A DNA stretch of 64,000 bases, from assembly GCF_024529975.1 (NCBI RefSeq), contig NZ_AP024897.1, forward strand, positions 2,108,001 to 2,172,000, in the 5' to 3' direction. The translations under genes and the position numbers were made by a program. Shown here piece by piece: positions 46,644 to 57,366 of this stretch; position 1 is the first letter of the stretch; each line of letters begins with the position of its first letter. The DNA comes from Vibrio quintilis (GTDB lineage: Bacteria; Pseudomonadota; Gammaproteobacteria; Enterobacterales; Vibrionaceae). The notes below the pieces were generated by a model, which saw only the letters and a list, made by a program, of their open reading frames with translations, was not told where the DNA came from and made no database searches.

Positions 46644-49262
46644 CTATGACTCATCTTCAGGAGCCTGAGGTTTTTCCTGATCAACTTCAGCGTCATCGGT
46701 TTCCGCTTCTTCATCTACGTTCGGAATATCAGCATCATCAACTTCATCAATCCGCTGCAACCCAACGACCTGCTCGTCTTCAGAAGTACGAATCAGAGTA
46801 ACACCCTGAGTATTTCGTCCAACCTGGCTGACCTCAGATACACGAGTCCGTACGAGTGTTCCAGCATTCGTGATCATCATGAACTCATCACCTAAATCAA
46901 CCTGAACAGCACCGACGACACTGCCATTTCTCTCAGAAACTTTGATAGAAACGACACCTTGAGTTGCACGGCTCTTGGCCGGATATTCATCCAGAACTGT
47001 TCGCTTACCATAACCATTTTCTGTCACGGTCAGAACATCACCATCAGAAGCAGGAACAATCAGAGAAACAACCTGATCACCTTCCGCAAGCTTAATGCCC
47101 CGCACACCAGCGGCTGTTCGTCCCATTGACCGGACTTGCTGCTCGTTGAAGCGAACCACTTTACCCAGCTTGGAAAACAGCATGATGTCACTTTCACCAT
47201 CTGTGATATCAACACCAATCAGTGAATCATCATCTCTGAGGTTGACAGCAATCAGGCCATTTGCCCTGACATTGGAGAATTGATCCAGCGATGTTTTCTT
47301 CACCGTACCGTCGCCGGTTGCCATAAAGATATATTTATCAGCTGAATATTCTGCCACAGGCAAAATTGCAGTAATACGTTCATTTTCTTCAAGCGGAAGA
47401 ATATTAACGATTGGCTTTCCTCTTGCTGTCCGGGTCGCGTGAGGTAACTGATAAACTTTCAGACGATAAGCTTTACCACGGGTGGAGAAGCACAAAATAT
47501 TATCGTGAGTATTCGCAACTAAAAGACGCTCAATATAATCTTCGTCTTTCATTTTCGTTGCACTCTTCCCTTTTCCACCCCGGCGTTGCGCTTCATAATC
47601 GCTCAGTGACTGATATTTCACATAGCCTTCATGTGACAACGTCACAACAACATCTTCGCGCGCAATCAGCTCTTCCAGGTCGATATCATGAGAAGCAGCG
47701 GTAATCTCAGTCTTACGGACATCGCCAAATCCTTCACGAACCGCTTCCAGTTCTTCACGAATAACTTCCATCAAACGCTCTGTGCTCGACAAGATATGCA
47801 TTAATTCAGCAATCTCCTCCAGCAGCGCTTTGTATTCATCCAGAATTTTTTCGTGTTCCAGACCAGTTAGCTTATGCAGTCTGAGGTCAAGAATTGCCTG
47901 AGCCTGCTGCTCAGTCAGATAATAAAGTCCATCACGAATGCCGAACTCTGGCTCAAGCCAGTCAGGACGGGCAGCATCAACACCCGCTCTTTCAAGCATG
48001 GCTGCCACATTACCTAATTCCCATCCTCGGGCAATTAACCCTGCTTTAGCTTCAGCTGGTGTCGGAGCCTGACGAATCAAATCAATAATGTCGTCAATAT
48101 TCGCCAGCGCAAGCGCCAGACCTTCAAGAATATGTGCCCGGTCTCTGGCTTTACGAAGTTCATAAATCGTACGGCGTGTCACAACTTCCCGGCGGTGATC
48201 AACAAAACACTTCAACATTTCTTTCAGGTTGAATAATTTTGGCTGACCATTATCCAAAGCGACCATGTTAATACCAAAGGTCGTTTGCAGCTGAGTTTGC
48301 GCATACAGATTATTCAGTACAACTTCACCAACGGCATCACGCTTACACTCAATAACAATCCGCATGCCATCTTTATCAGATTCATCACGTAATGCACTGA
48401 TCCCTTCAACTTTTTTGTCTTTGACCAGTTCTGCAATTTTTTCAATCAGGCGGGCTTTGTTCACCTGATACGGGATTTCAGTGACAATGATTGTCTCTCT
48501 GCCGTTCTTCTCTGTTTCAATATCAGCTTTAGAACGAAGATAGATTTTCCCCCGGCCGGTTTTATAGGCATCAATAATACCTTTGCGGCCATTGATAAGT
48601 GCAGCAGTCGGGAAGTCGGGACCAGGAATATATTCAATGAGTTCATCGATAGTGATTGCTTCATTGTTAATATATGCAAGACAGCCATCAATGACTTCCG
48701 TCAGATTATGCGGCGGAATGTTGGTTGCCATACCCACAGCGATACCTGATGAACCATTCACCAGTAAGTTGGGAACTTTTGTTGGCAGAACAGCAGGAAT
48801 CTGTTCCGTTCCGTCATAGTTCGGTACATAGTCGACGGTTTCTTTATCGAGGTCAGCAAGTAACTCATGCGCAATTTTTGCCATACGCACTTCGGTATAA
48901 CGCATCGCGGCGGCTGAGTCACCATCGATCGATCCGAAGTTACCCTGACCATCGACCAGCATGTAACGCAAAGAAAACGGCTGCGCCATACGGACAATAG
49001 TATCATATACTGCACTGTCGCCATGCGGGTGATATTTACCAATCACATCGCCCACAACACGAGCAGATTTTTTATAGGGTTTATTCCAATCATTTCCCAG
49101 TACACTCATTGCAAACAACACCCTGCGGTGCACTGGTTTTAGGCCATCACGAGCATCAGGAAGAGCCCGACCAACAATGACAGACATTGCATAATCGAGA
49201 TATGAGCCTCGCAGCTCATCTTCTATACTGACAGGCGTGATCTCTTTAGCTAGATCGCTCAT
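46644..49262 (-). CDS. gyrA: DNA gyrase subunit A
   Basis: The 872-residue breakage-reunion subunit of DNA gyrase. The catalytic Tyr122 ([11 protein letters not shown]) is present. The quinolone-resistance region keeps Ser83 and Asp87 ([14 protein letters not shown]. coli numbering coincides), so it is the susceptible-type sequence. The C-terminal DNA-wrapping beta-pinwheel contains the GyrA box QRRGGKG. The acidic tail ([25 protein letters not shown]) is typical. Divergent from ubiG across a 271-bp gap that must carry both promoters. Confidence 0.98.
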   Translation of the reverse strand: MSDLAKEITPVSIEDELRGSYLDYAMSVIVGRALPDARDGLKPVHRRVLFAMSVLGNDWNKPYKKSARVVGDVIGKYHPHGDSAVYDTIVRMAQPFSLRYMLVDGQGNFGSIDGDSAAAMRYTEVRMAKIAHELLADLDKETVDYVPNYDGTEQIPAVLPTKVPNLLVNGSSGIAVGMATNIPPHNLTEVIDGCLAYINNEAITIDELIEYIPGPDFPTAALINGRKGIIDAYKTGRGKIYLRSKADIETEKNGRETIIVTEIPYQVNKARLIEKIAELVKDKKVEGISALRDESDKDGMRIVIECKRDAVGEVVLNNLYAQTQLQTTFGINMVALDNGQPKLFNLKEMLKCFVDHRREVVTRRTIYELRKARDRAHILEGLALALANIDDIIDLIRQAPTPAEAKAGLIARGWELGNVAAMLERAGVDAARPDWLEPEFGIRDGLYYLTEQQAQAILDLRLHKLTGLEHEKILDEYKALLEEIAELMHILSSTERLMEVIREELEAVREGFGDVRKTEITAASHDIDLEELIAREDVVVTLSHEGYVKYQSLSDYEAQRRGGKGKSATKMKDEDYIERLLVANTHDNILCFSTRGKAYRLKVYQLPHATRTARGKPIVNILPLEENERITAILPVAEYSADKYIFMATGDGTVKKTSLDQFSNVRANGLIAVNLRDDDSLIGVDITDGESDIMLFSKLGKVVRFNEQQVRSMGRTAAGVRGIKLAEGDQVVSLIVPASDGDVLTVTENGYGKRTVLDEYPAKSRATQGVVSIKVSERNGSVVGAVQVDLGDEFMMITNAGTLVRTRVSEVSQVGRNTQGVTLIRTSEDEQVVGLQRIDEVDDADIPNVDEEAETDDAEVDQEKPQAPEDES

Positions 49263-49533
49263 AGAGCCATTATCCCTCTATATTTTGATCATGAATCTGA
49301 TACGTATAAGGTCCGAAAATATAACACAGATTCCGGATTTTCGGCATTACTTTCCCTACCTTTTTCACTGCTTCAGTCTCATTAATGAACAACTGATTAC
49401 AATTCCAACATTCTGCGTCAGCGCGTTGTTCATAAATCACTCAATGGCGACAAGCCATTCTCGTTGTCTGTAAATTTATGTTACTCTCCTGAGCCAGAGA
49501 TAATCATACCCTCAGCAGAAGAGCGTATTCGAA

Positions 49534-50241
49534 ATGACTTCAAATCAAAACGTTGATTTTAAAGAAATTCAGAAATTCGAAGAAATGGCATCACGGTGGT
49601 GGGACCCGGCAGGTGAATTCAAACCATTACACCAGATCAACCCCCTTCGCCTGAATTATGTATTAGAAAAAGCCAGCGGCTTATTTGGAAAAAAAGTGCT
49701 CGATGTGGGGTGCGGCGGCGGTCTTCTCACTGAAAGTATGGCCAGAGAAGGCGCCAGCGTAACCGGACTGGACATGGGAAAAGAGCCACTCGAAATTGCA
49801 CGTCTTCATGCCCGTTCAGAGCAACTTCAGATCTCCTATGTTGAAGAAACAGTGGAAGCACATGCTCAGGAAAACCCCGGCAGCTATGATGTCATTACCT
49901 GTATGGAAATGCTTGAGCATGTTCCTGATCCCCTTTCTGTGATTCGCTCCTGTGCTCAGTTGGTGAAACCCGGCGGACATGTTTTCTTTTCAACCCTGAA
50001 CAGAAACATAAAATCTTATCTTTTCGCGATTATCGGGGCGGAAAAACTGTTGAAAATCGTGCCGGAGGGCACACATGATCATGACAAATTTATCCGGCCT
50101 TCTGAACTACTGGAGATGATAGACAAAACATCATTACAGGATATGGGAATCACTGGTTTACACTATAATCCCCTGACAGACACTTATCGACTGGGAAATA
50201 ATGTTGATATCAACTACATTGTCCACACTGTAAGCAACTGA
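49534..50241 (+). CDS. ubiG: Ubiquinone biosynthesis O-methyltransferase UbiG
   Basis: A 235-residue SAM-dependent enzyme doing both O-methylations in ubiquinone synthesis. The motifs are [27 protein letters not shown] motif [16 protein letters not shown], and [10 protein letters not shown]. Start ATG 49534. The gyrA-ubiG-nrdA arrangement matches E. coli and V. cholerae. Confidence 0.96.
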   Translation: MTSNQNVDFKEIQKFEEMASRWWDPAGEFKPLHQINPLRLNYVLEKASGLFGKKVLDVGCGGGLLTESMAREGASVTGLDMGKEPLEIARLHARSEQLQISYVEETVEAHAQENPGSYDVITCMEMLEHVPDPLSVIRSCAQLVKPGGHVFFSTLNRNIKSYLFAIIGAEKLLKIVPEGTHDHDKFIRPSELLEMIDKTSLQDMGITGLHYNPLTDTYRLGNNVDINYIVHTVSN

Positions 50242-50249
50242 TTAAATAA

Positions 50250-50274
50250 CCCCTGATTCTTGGCACATCAGGGG
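50250..50274 (+). terminator. Possible ubiG terminator hairpin
   Basis: CCCCTGAT (50250-50257) and ATCAGGGG (50267-50274) with a 9-base loop, just after the ubiG stop. No T run follows, so termination is likely weak or Rho-dependent. Confidence 0.5.
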
Positions 50275-50469
50275 CTATGAGCAAAAACACCCCATATTGA
50301 TTAAATTAACAACGACCTTGCAAAAAGATCATTTCCTTCCATAAATCAAGAAAATTTTTTTACATTTTTATAAAAAAAGACAGATTAAAATCGATAACAT
50401 ATTTCACATGCTTTTACTGACTTTCTTCATCGGTAAGTAAACACTATCATAAATTTTTTCATGCGCTTG

Positions 50470-50478
50470 TTATCCACA
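50470..50478 (+). promoter_or_regulatory. DnaA box upstream of nrdA
   Basis: TTATCCACA, a perfect consensus DnaA box, 204 bp before the nrdA ATG. DnaA-ATP is known to control nrdAB in E. coli, linking dNTP supply to replication initiation. Confidence 0.7.
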
Positions 50479-50515
50479 ACCTGTTCAACAACTTCACCTT
50501 GAAATGAATCCCTAA

Positions 50516-50562
50516 TAGCACTATCTTGTAAAAAAAAAATCACCCAACCCTATATATTGTGT
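50516..50562 (+). promoter_or_regulatory. Paired NrdR boxes of the nrdAB promoter
   Basis: ACCCTATATATTGTGT at 50547-50562 matches the NrdR consensus ACACWATATMTWGTGT in all but one position. A weaker box, TAGCACTATCTTGTAA, starts exactly 31 bp upstream at 50516, the three-helical-turn spacing typical of NrdR pairs. NrdR represses ribonucleotide reductase genes when dATP is high. Confidence 0.75.
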
Positions 50563-50681
50563 TTTTGTGCTAGTAACATCATTCACATTAAGTAAAGTAA
50601 GACGCTCATGGTTATCTTGAATCTCAACGATAAATGTGTAACTGACCCGGCCTTTTCAGTTTTGTTAGGAAATAAATCAGA

Positions 50682-52967
50682 ATGAATCAACAACTCACAG
50701 TCACGAAACGTGACGGACGCAAAGAAAAGATTGATCTCGATAAAATTCACCGCGTGATTACCTGGGCTGCAGAAGATCTGAATAACGTCTCTGTATCACA
50801 GGTAGAATTGCGGGCCCACATTCAGTTTTATGAAGGAATCACCACCTCTGATATCCATGAAACCCTGATAAAATCGGCTGCGGATCTGATTTCTGAAGAA
50901 TCACCAGACTACCAGTATCTGGCTGCACGCCTTGCTGTCTTCCACTTGCGCAAAAAAGCATTCGGCCAGTACGAACCACCTTCTTTATATAACCATGTCG
51001 TCAAACTGGTCGAAATGGGTAAATATGATCAACATTTACTCGCTGATTATACACAGGAAGAGTGGCATGAACTTGGTGAATACATTGACCACAAGCGAGA
51101 CCTTAATTTTTCCTATGCAGCTGTCAAGCAACTGGAAGGGAAATACTTTGTTCAGAATCGTGTTACGGGTGAAATATACGAAAGCGCGCAGTTTCTGTAT
51201 ATTCTTGTCGCAGCCTGCCTGTTTGCAAAGTACCCGCAATCGACACGTCTTGGCTATATAAAGCGCTTTTACGACGCGACTTCAACATTCAAAATTTCTC
51301 TGCCGACACCGATTATGTCAGGTGTCCGGACGCCAACACGACAATTCAGTTCATGTGTACTGATTGAATGTGGTGACAGCCTTGACTCAATCAATGCCAC
51401 AGCAAGCGCTATTGTCCGGTACGTTTCTCAAAGAGCAGGGATCGGGATCAATGCCGGACGCATCCGGGCGCTGGGTTCAGAAATCCGCAATGGCGAAGCT
51501 TTTCATACCGGGTGTATTCCTTTCTACAAATACTTCCAGACGGCGGTAAAATGCTGCTCTCAGGGCGGTGTCCGCGGAGGCGCAGCAACTGTGTTTTATC
51601 CGATGTGGCATCGGGAAGTTCAGTCTTTGCTGGTTCTGAAAAACAACCGGGGAGTTGAAGAAAACCGTGTCCGTCATATGGACTATGGTGTTCAGCTCAA
51701 CAAACTGATGTACTCACGGCTGGTTGAAGGCGGAATGATTTCCCTCTTTTCCCCATCTGATGTCCCAGGGCTTTATGATGCATTTTTCCAGGATCAGGAC
51801 GAGTTTGAGCGTCTTTACCGGCAATATGAAAATGATCCTTCCATCAAAAAAGAGACGGTGAAAGCTGTTGATTTATTTACATTGTTGATGCAGGAAAGAG
51901 CATCAACCGGGCGGATTTACATCCAGAACGTCGATCACTGTAATACACACAGCCCATTTGATGCCTCTGTTGCTCCGGTCCGGCAGTCAAATCTGTGCCT
52001 TGAAATTGCGTTACCAACCAAACCTCTGGCAAATGTCGAAGATGAAAGTGGAGAAATTGCTTTATGTACTCTTTCTGCTTTCAATCTGGGGTCAATTGAA
52101 TCTCTGGATGACTTTGAAGAACTGTCTGATCTGGTTGTACGGGCACTGGATGCACTACTGGATTACCAGAACTATCCGCTACCTGCTGCTTACAAAGCAA
52201 CCATGAACCGTCGTACTCTGGGCGTCGGTGTGATTAACTTTGCATACTATCTGGCAAAAAATGGTGTGAAGTATTCCGATGGCAGCGCCAATGCACTTAC
52301 ACACCGAACCTTTGAAGCCATGCAGTATTATCTGCTCAAAGCCTCAATGGAACTGGCAAAAGAACAAGGCAAGTGCCCTGCTTTTGATGAAACAAATTAC
52401 GCGAAAGGCTTGATGCCGGTCGACACATATAAGAAAGATGTTGATTTGATTTGCAGCGAACCACTTCACTATGACTGGGATGAGCTTCGCCGTAACATCA
52501 TGCAACACGGACTGAGAAATTCAACGTTAACCGCACTGATGCCTTCGGAAACCTCTTCACAAATCTCAAATGCAACCAACGGGATTGAACCACCTCGTGG
52601 TTACATTTCAGTCAAAGCATCGAAAGACGGTATTCTGAAACAGGTTGTGCCTGAATATTCTAAATTCAGAGATAACTATGAGTTGCTGTGGGATATTGAC
52701 TCAAATAACGGTTATCTGCATCTGGTCGGAATCATGCAAAAATTCCTCGACCAGGCTATATCTGCCAATACCAATTATGATCCGGGCCGATACGAAACGG
52801 GTAAAGTACCGATGAAGCAGTTGCTGCAAGACTTACTCACCGCGTATAAATTCGGCGTTAAAACACTGTACTACCACAATACCAGAGATGGTGCAAAAGA
52901 TGATCAGAAGGATGCTGTAGAGACATCAGCAGACGATGACTGTGCGGGTGGCGCATGTAAAATCTGA
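50682..52967 (+). CDS. nrdA: Ribonucleoside-diphosphate reductase class Ia, alpha subunit NrdA
   Basis: The 761-residue catalytic subunit reducing NDPs to dNDPs. The N-terminal ATP-cone (QLTVTKRDGRKEKIDLDKIHRVI) gives dATP/ATP allostery. The active-site Cys in SNLCLEIALPT, the finger-loop PTRQFSSCVLIECGD and the C-terminal redox pair in CAGGACKI are present. The upstream 440-bp gap holds NrdR boxes and a DnaA box. It is followed by nrdB and yfaE in one operon. Confidence 0.98.
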   Translation: MNQQLTVTKRDGRKEKIDLDKIHRVITWAAEDLNNVSVSQVELRAHIQFYEGITTSDIHETLIKSAADLISEESPDYQYLAARLAVFHLRKKAFGQYEPPSLYNHVVKLVEMGKYDQHLLADYTQEEWHELGEYIDHKRDLNFSYAAVKQLEGKYFVQNRVTGEIYESAQFLYILVAACLFAKYPQSTRLGYIKRFYDATSTFKISLPTPIMSGVRTPTRQFSSCVLIECGDSLDSINATASAIVRYVSQRAGIGINAGRIRALGSEIRNGEAFHTGCIPFYKYFQTAVKCCSQGGVRGGAATVFYPMWHREVQSLLVLKNNRGVEENRVRHMDYGVQLNKLMYSRLVEGGMISLFSPSDVPGLYDAFFQDQDEFERLYRQYENDPSIKKETVKAVDLFTLLMQERASTGRIYIQNVDHCNTHSPFDASVAPVRQSNLCLEIALPTKPLANVEDESGEIALCTLSAFNLGSIESLDDFEELSDLVVRALDALLDYQNYPLPAAYKATMNRRTLGVGVINFAYYLAKNGVKYSDGSANALTHRTFEAMQYYLLKASMELAKEQGKCPAFDETNYAKGLMPVDTYKKDVDLICSEPLHYDWDELRRNIMQHGLRNSTLTALMPSETSSQISNATNGIEPPRGYISVKASKDGILKQVVPEYSKFRDNYELLWDIDSNNGYLHLVGIMQKFLDQAISANTNYDPGRYETGKVPMKQLLQDLLTAYKFGVKTLYYHNTRDGAKDDQKDAVETSADDDCAGGACKI

Positions 52968-53075
52968 TTCACTGTCTCATGAAATCAAGGTGTTTTGTTC
53001 ACTCAACAAGCGAACAGATAGTATCAGCTTCTAACCACAAATGTGATTAGCGGGATTGTTAATATTGAGGAAATT

Positions 53076-54209
53076 ATGGCTTATAGTACTTTTACTCAAA
53101 CAAAGAATGACCAATTAAAAGAACCAATGTTTTTAGGGCAGCCAGTCAATGTTGCCCGTTACGATCAGCAAAAATATGAAATCTTTGAAAAGCTGATTGA
53201 AAAACAGCTTTCATTTTTCTGGCGTCCGGAGGAAGTTGATATTTCGTCTGACCGGATTGACTACAACAATCTGCCGGAACATGAGAAACATATTTTCATC
53301 TCAAACTTAAAATATCAGACCTTGCTGGATTCTATTCAGGGACGCAGCCCGAATGTTGCCCTGCTACCTCTGGTGTCTTTGCCTGAACTGGAAACCTGGA
53401 TAGAAACCTGGTCTTTTTCCGAGACCATTCACTCGCGTTCTTACACACATATCATCAGAAATATCGTCAACGATCCTGCTGTTGTTTTTGATGATATCGT
53501 TGAAAATGAACACATCCTGAAACGGGCAAAAGACATTGCTCACTATTACGATGAACTCATTCAGCTCACTAACGACTATCACCGCTTTGGTGAAGGCCGG
53601 CATGAACTGAATGGACAAACAATCACAGTGAGCCTCAACGAGCTGAAACGTAAGCTTTATATTTGTCTGATGTCGGTCAACGCCCTCGAAGCAATTCGTT
53701 TCTATGTCAGCTTCGCCTGCTCTTTCGCTTTTGCAGAAAGAGAACTCATGGAAGGAAACGCCAAAATAATCAAGTTAATTGCCCGCGATGAAGCGCTGCA
53801 TTTAACCGGCACCCAACACATGATAAACCTGCTGCGTAATGGTCAGGATGATTTCACATTCATTCAGATTGCAGAAGAATGTAAGCAGGAATGTTTTGAC
53901 TTGTTTAAAGAAGCTGCAGAGCAGGAAAAAGAATGGGCTGAATACCTGTTTAAAGATGGATCAATGATTGGTCTGAACAAAGACATCCTTTGCCAATACG
54001 TGGAATACATTACCAACATCCGCATGCAATCTGTTGGTTTACCTATAGCCTATCCGGAAGCCACTACCAACCCGATTCCATGGATCAATGCCTGGTTATC
54101 TTCAGATAACGTACAGGTTGCGCCTCAGGAAGCTGAGATCAGCTCATATCTGGTTGGACAGATTGACAATGAAGTCAGTCAGGATGACTTTAAGGATTTT
54201 GAATTGTAA
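53076..54209 (+). CDS. nrdB: Ribonucleoside-diphosphate reductase class Ia, beta subunit NrdB
   Basis: The 377-residue radical-bearing subunit with a diferric-tyrosyl cofactor. The radical Tyr ([12 protein letters not shown]), the iron ligands in HEKHIF, ENEHI and [13 protein letters not shown], and the C-terminal tail (DDFKDFEL) that docks on NrdA are intact. The start ATG 53076 ([17 protein letters not shown]) has TTGAGGA upstream; the open frame back to 53043 is not used in homologues. Confidence 0.98.
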   Translation: MAYSTFTQTKNDQLKEPMFLGQPVNVARYDQQKYEIFEKLIEKQLSFFWRPEEVDISSDRIDYNNLPEHEKHIFISNLKYQTLLDSIQGRSPNVALLPLVSLPELETWIETWSFSETIHSRSYTHIIRNIVNDPAVVFDDIVENEHILKRAKDIAHYYDELIQLTNDYHRFGEGRHELNGQTITVSLNELKRKLYICLMSVNALEAIRFYVSFACSFAFAERELMEGNAKIIKLIARDEALHLTGTQHMINLLRNGQDDFTFIQIAEECKQECFDLFKEAAEQEKEWAEYLFKDGSMIGLNKDILCQYVEYITNIRMQSVGLPIAYPEATTNPIPWINAWLSSDNVQVAPQEAEISSYLVGQIDNEVSQDDFKDFEL

Positions 54210-54493
54210 TGACAAAAGTTACAATTAATCAGTTAGTTACAATTGAAGCCGAACCATCTGATACCCTGCTTGAAAGTATGGAAAAAGCCGGGTTAGATGT
54301 AGAGTATCAATGCAGAGACGGGCACTGTGGTGCCTGTCGCTGTCAGCTCTCTTCAGGTGAAGTTGAATATACAGGCTTTGCAATGGCCTGTACGCAGGAG
54401 AATGAAATATTACCTTGTATCTGCCGGGCAACCCGGGCAGAGATTGAACTGAATCAGGTCAGGTATCAGCAGAAAAAAGTAAAGCAGGCGTGA
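54209..54493 (+). CDS. yfaE: Class I ribonucleotide reductase maintenance protein YfaE (2Fe-2S)
   Basis: A 94-residue plant-type ferredoxin that reduces NrdB iron to maintain the tyrosyl radical. The 2Fe-2S Cys motif CRDGHCGACRCQL plus the distal Cys in AMACTQ is intact. Its ATG overlaps the nrdB stop by one base (TAATG), so it is translationally coupled. Third gene of the nrd operon. Confidence 0.95.
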   Translation: MTKVTINQLVTIEAEPSDTLLESMEKAGLDVEYQCRDGHCGACRCQLSSGEVEYTGFAMACTQENEILPCICRATRAEIELNQVRYQQKKVKQA

Positions 54494-54555
54494 TACATCA
54501 GTATCCCCGCCCGCTTTCGCAGACACATCTCGTGTATAAAAAGGAAAAATACAGG

Positions 54556-54810
54556 CTAGATCCGGGCGCCAAGGTTATTTTTTGCCCCTAATAATTGATC
54601 CGCTGTCAGCATTGAAATTGATTTATCAGCAATTTTTCTTCCATCATCACCAAAGAGCGACATATGATATCCCAAATCATCTGTGACCTCAGTTGGTGTA
54701 TCAACCCAAAGAGAAACAAGATTATCACAAACATCCTGACAAGCTTCTCCAAGGACAACCTGTTGACTTGCGACCTTATACCAAACAAGAATTTTCGAAT
54801 GACTCTGCAT
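54556..54810 (-). CDS. Hypothetical 84-residue protein
   Basis: A small protein starting MQSHSKILVWYKVASQQVV and ending SMLTADQLLGAKNNLGARI. I do not recognise a family. It contains two Cys in EACQDVCDNLV and predicted mixed alpha/beta structure with no membrane segment. The ATG at 54810 has an excellent RBS (GGAGG five bases upstream), which favours a real gene over the longer open frame starting at 54918. It converges on the nrd operon with 62 bp between stops. Confidence 0.65.
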   Translation of the reverse strand: MQSHSKILVWYKVASQQVVLGEACQDVCDNLVSLWVDTPTEVTDDLGYHMSLFGDDGRKIADKSISMLTADQLLGAKNNLGARI

Positions 54811-55012
54811 ATCAGCCTCCTGCCGAAGTGACCCCATGAATCTTGATTTTAGCCTGAAACTGATGCTTTGGGAGCAGGGAAAAATGAGCAAAATTGAGAA
54901 GTACTGCGAAATCAGCACATTAAAGATTAGATAATTTACGCATAAGAAGGAAGCAGATTCTATAGTCTGTAATAAGATTAAAATTCAACGCATTAAATCG
55001 GCTGTTTCGCTA

Positions 55013-55043
55013 CTCAGGGAGGCACATTTTGTGTCTCCCTGAG
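55013..55043 (-). terminator. Hairpin downstream of the CinA-like gene
   Basis: CTCAGGGAGGCACA (55013-55026) pairs with TGTGTCTCCCTGAG (55030-55043) with one G-T pair and a 3-base loop. It is very stable, but no T run follows on the minus strand. Confidence 0.6.
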
Positions 55044-55053
55044 ATAACAGGTC

Positions 55054-56289
55054 CTACAAAGAATGAGCCGGAATATACAACTGCTTTTCAAGAGTCACGG
55101 AACTGTACCGGCCAAATACTGGCTTCGAAGACAAATAGCGCAATAACATATCCGCAGCAATCGTACCGATAATCATTCGCTGATCTTCCGGCGCATACTG
55201 GCGGCTGAATTTCAGTTTCTGTGCCCACTCCCCTTCAGGTGTAGATAAACCAACAGAGAATTCATTTCCCTGACAGCTCCCGGTTGCCAAAGCCAGATCT
55301 GTTGCGCTTTTATCCTTGGTTGCCGACGCTAAAGCCAACACCGCAGCCAGTGGATCCTGAGTGGAAATTTTTCCGGAAACCTTCGGACTCAATACCCAGG
55401 AGCTCCCGCTTAAGCCATAAATTTCGCTATCATCAAACAACCAGTTCGCCAGCCATCCGCGTGTTGACTGTTCTGCAAGCGCCAGTGACTTTTTCTGTTC
55501 CTGCATTTTGTCTGATAACTGAGCCAGCATTGGCTGATCAATACTGACCGTGTAATCAGACACCTGCATATACAGCTGTTCAACCAGCTTATACATGGCT
55601 TCTTCATTGCCACGCGGGCCAAACAGTTTTACTTCAATAAATGGCAGATAAGAACGGAAACCAAGCGAATATTCCTGAGGTAAAGTAACCTGATTTAATT
55701 TTTCTTCCAGGGCCGACTCACTACCTCCCATCGTATACAAGCGGTGACAGGCCAGGCTGCTCACATCAGTAAAGTTCGTTTCGATATCCGGAAGAATGAC
55801 CTCTTCAATCATCCGCTTAAACTCTCGTGGAACTCCCGGCGTAAAGTAACACTGACACCCATGTATTTCGACTTTAAAACCGCACGCAGTGCCAATCGGA
55901 TTATTCAGTATCTTCGCGCCCTCAGGCAGCATGGCCTGCTTGACATTATTTTGTGGCATCGCCAGATTTCTTGCTTCGAAATAAGACTTCATATGATCCA
56001 GCCACTCAGGAAATAACACCAGTGACTGTTCTGACACTTCTGCTGCTATCTCCGCAGAAAGATCATCTCCGGTTGGCCCTAACCCGCCATTGACAATCAA
56101 TATATCTGAATTCAATGAGAGCATGAGCAGTTCTTCACGCAACACCCGGCGATTATCACCTGCAGTAGAGCGCTTTGTCAGCGCATAACCACGTTCAAAG
56201 AATAAACGTGACAACCACGTTGAGTTTGTGTCCTGAATATCACCATGAAGTACTTCTTCACCCGTACTCAACATTGTTACTTTAATCAT
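55054..56289 (-). CDS. yfaY: CinA-like protein (YfaY family), degenerate deamidase domain
   Basis: A 411-residue CinA-family protein. Residues 1-170 form the COG1058 molybdopterin-binding-like domain (STGEEVLHGDIQDTNSTWLS, NGGLGPTGDDLSAE, NPIGTACGF, TPGVPREF), associated with ADP-ribose/NAD-derived pyrophosphate hydrolysis. Residues about 255-400 correspond to the PncC nicotinamide-nucleotide deamidase domain, but the AESCTGG catalytic motif reads AEQSTRG, losing the Ser, so deamidase activity is doubtful, as known for E. coli YfaY. Start ATG 56289. Confidence 0.88.
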   Translation of the reverse strand: MIKVTMLSTGEEVLHGDIQDTNSTWLSRLFFERGYALTKRSTAGDNRRVLREELLMLSLNSDILIVNGGLGPTGDDLSAEIAAEVSEQSLVLFPEWLDHMKSYFEARNLAMPQNNVKQAMLPEGAKILNNPIGTACGFKVEIHGCQCYFTPGVPREFKRMIEEVILPDIETNFTDVSSLACHRLYTMGGSESALEEKLNQVTLPQEYSLGFRSYLPFIEVKLFGPRGNEEAMYKLVEQLYMQVSDYTVSIDQPMLAQLSDKMQEQKKSLALAEQSTRGWLANWLFDDSEIYGLSGSSWVLSPKVSGKISTQDPLAAVLALASATKDKSATDLALATGSCQGNEFSVGLSTPEGEWAQKLKFSRQYAPEDQRMIIGTIAADMLLRYLSSKPVFGRYSSVTLEKQLYIPAHSL

Positions 56290-56651
56290 TATTTAAACCT
56301 ATATTACCCGGAATACCGATAAAACAATTACAGTGGTCTGATTACCAGTAGAGACACTTAAAATAAGCTTTTTCTCCGTAAAAATCAGTCAATCTTTGAT
56401 CACACTTTGCACTGAATAATACACCAGCAAAACGAAGGACCAAACCAGAAAACACGAACTCTCATAACGCATTCATACTTTGCTCTTAAAGCAACGTCTT
56501 ATGTCATAAAATCTTTGCTAAAAAGTACGCAACAATTGTACATAAACAACGATTTGATCCAACTTACAAAATCATAATTTTGCAACATAGACACATCACA
56601 GACATCTAAAATGATAGTATCAGGCGACTTAACAGATGAGGTGATAAAAAA
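56290..56651. other. Divergent promoter region
   Basis: A 362-bp AT-rich gap between the CinA-like gene and the ACT-domain gene, presumably holding both promoters. I see no ORF with an RBS and no strong repeat. AATGATAGTATCAG-like sequence near 56608-56621 may be part of a promoter. Confidence 0.4.
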
Positions 56652-57164
56652 ATGACTCAAACGTTCATCGTCAGCTTCATCGGAAATGCTGTCCCGGCAG
56701 ACATCCACAGGCTTACCACGATTACTCACGAACATGGCGGCCGGTGGCTGACCAGCAAAATTAACTATCTGGAAGACAGAGTAGCGGCACTCATTAAAGT
56801 TGAAGCTCCGGAAGAAACAACACCGTATATCAAAGAGGCTTTTCTTGCGCAGTCAAACCTTCTCACCCATATTACTGACTGTGAAAACCAGCCGGAGGCA
56901 AAAAATACTGAATTTCATCTCAGGATCGATGCCAACGATCGTGCTGGAATTGTTAATGATATCACGCATTTACTCGATAGTCAGCGGATCAGAGTGCTGG
57001 ATATGAATTGTCAGCGCATATTTGTATCAGACAGCAATGGTGTCAACGCCAACCTGTTCATTGCTCATATTTCTGTCAGGCTGCCGAAGAACCTGTTTAT
57101 TAATGACATTGTCAATGAACTAAAGTCATTAAGCGAAGACACCAAGGTAATGCTTGATAAATGA
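56652..57164 (+). CDS. ACT-domain protein, glycine cleavage repressor GcvR-like
   Basis: A 170-residue protein with two ACT domains: TQTFIVSFIGNAVPADIHRLTTITHEHGGRW (1-80) and EFHLRIDANDRAGIVNDITHLLDSQRIRVLDMN (88-168). This is the GcvR organisation. In E. coli GcvR binds glycine and antagonises GcvA at the gcv operon. No gcv gene is nearby, and vibrios carry more than one such protein, so the exact role is open. The ATG at 56652 has GAGGTGA upstream. Confidence 0.8.
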   Translation: MTQTFIVSFIGNAVPADIHRLTTITHEHGGRWLTSKINYLEDRVAALIKVEAPEETTPYIKEAFLAQSNLLTHITDCENQPEAKNTEFHLRIDANDRAGIVNDITHLLDSQRIRVLDMNCQRIFVSDSNGVNANLFIAHISVRLPKNLFINDIVNELKSLSEDTKVMLDK

Positions 57165-57366
57165 CCGGCGGGAAGATGTATTTCTCAGTTTATTCCACTT
57201 TTCATGAAAAAATCATTATTATCAGTTACATATAAGAATGACAAGAATCGCAAATTCATTGATATATCTCACAAATGTAAATTTTATGAACCATTATGAA
57301 TGATAAATCAGATTAAAAAATGAGCTCTCCCCAATAAGCGCTCTCTGAGCTATGGAGGAATATATC

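Noticed and set aside
46644..49262. Fluoroquinolone-resistance substitutions in gyrA
   Set aside because: Residues 83 and 87 are Ser and Asp, the susceptible-type sequence.
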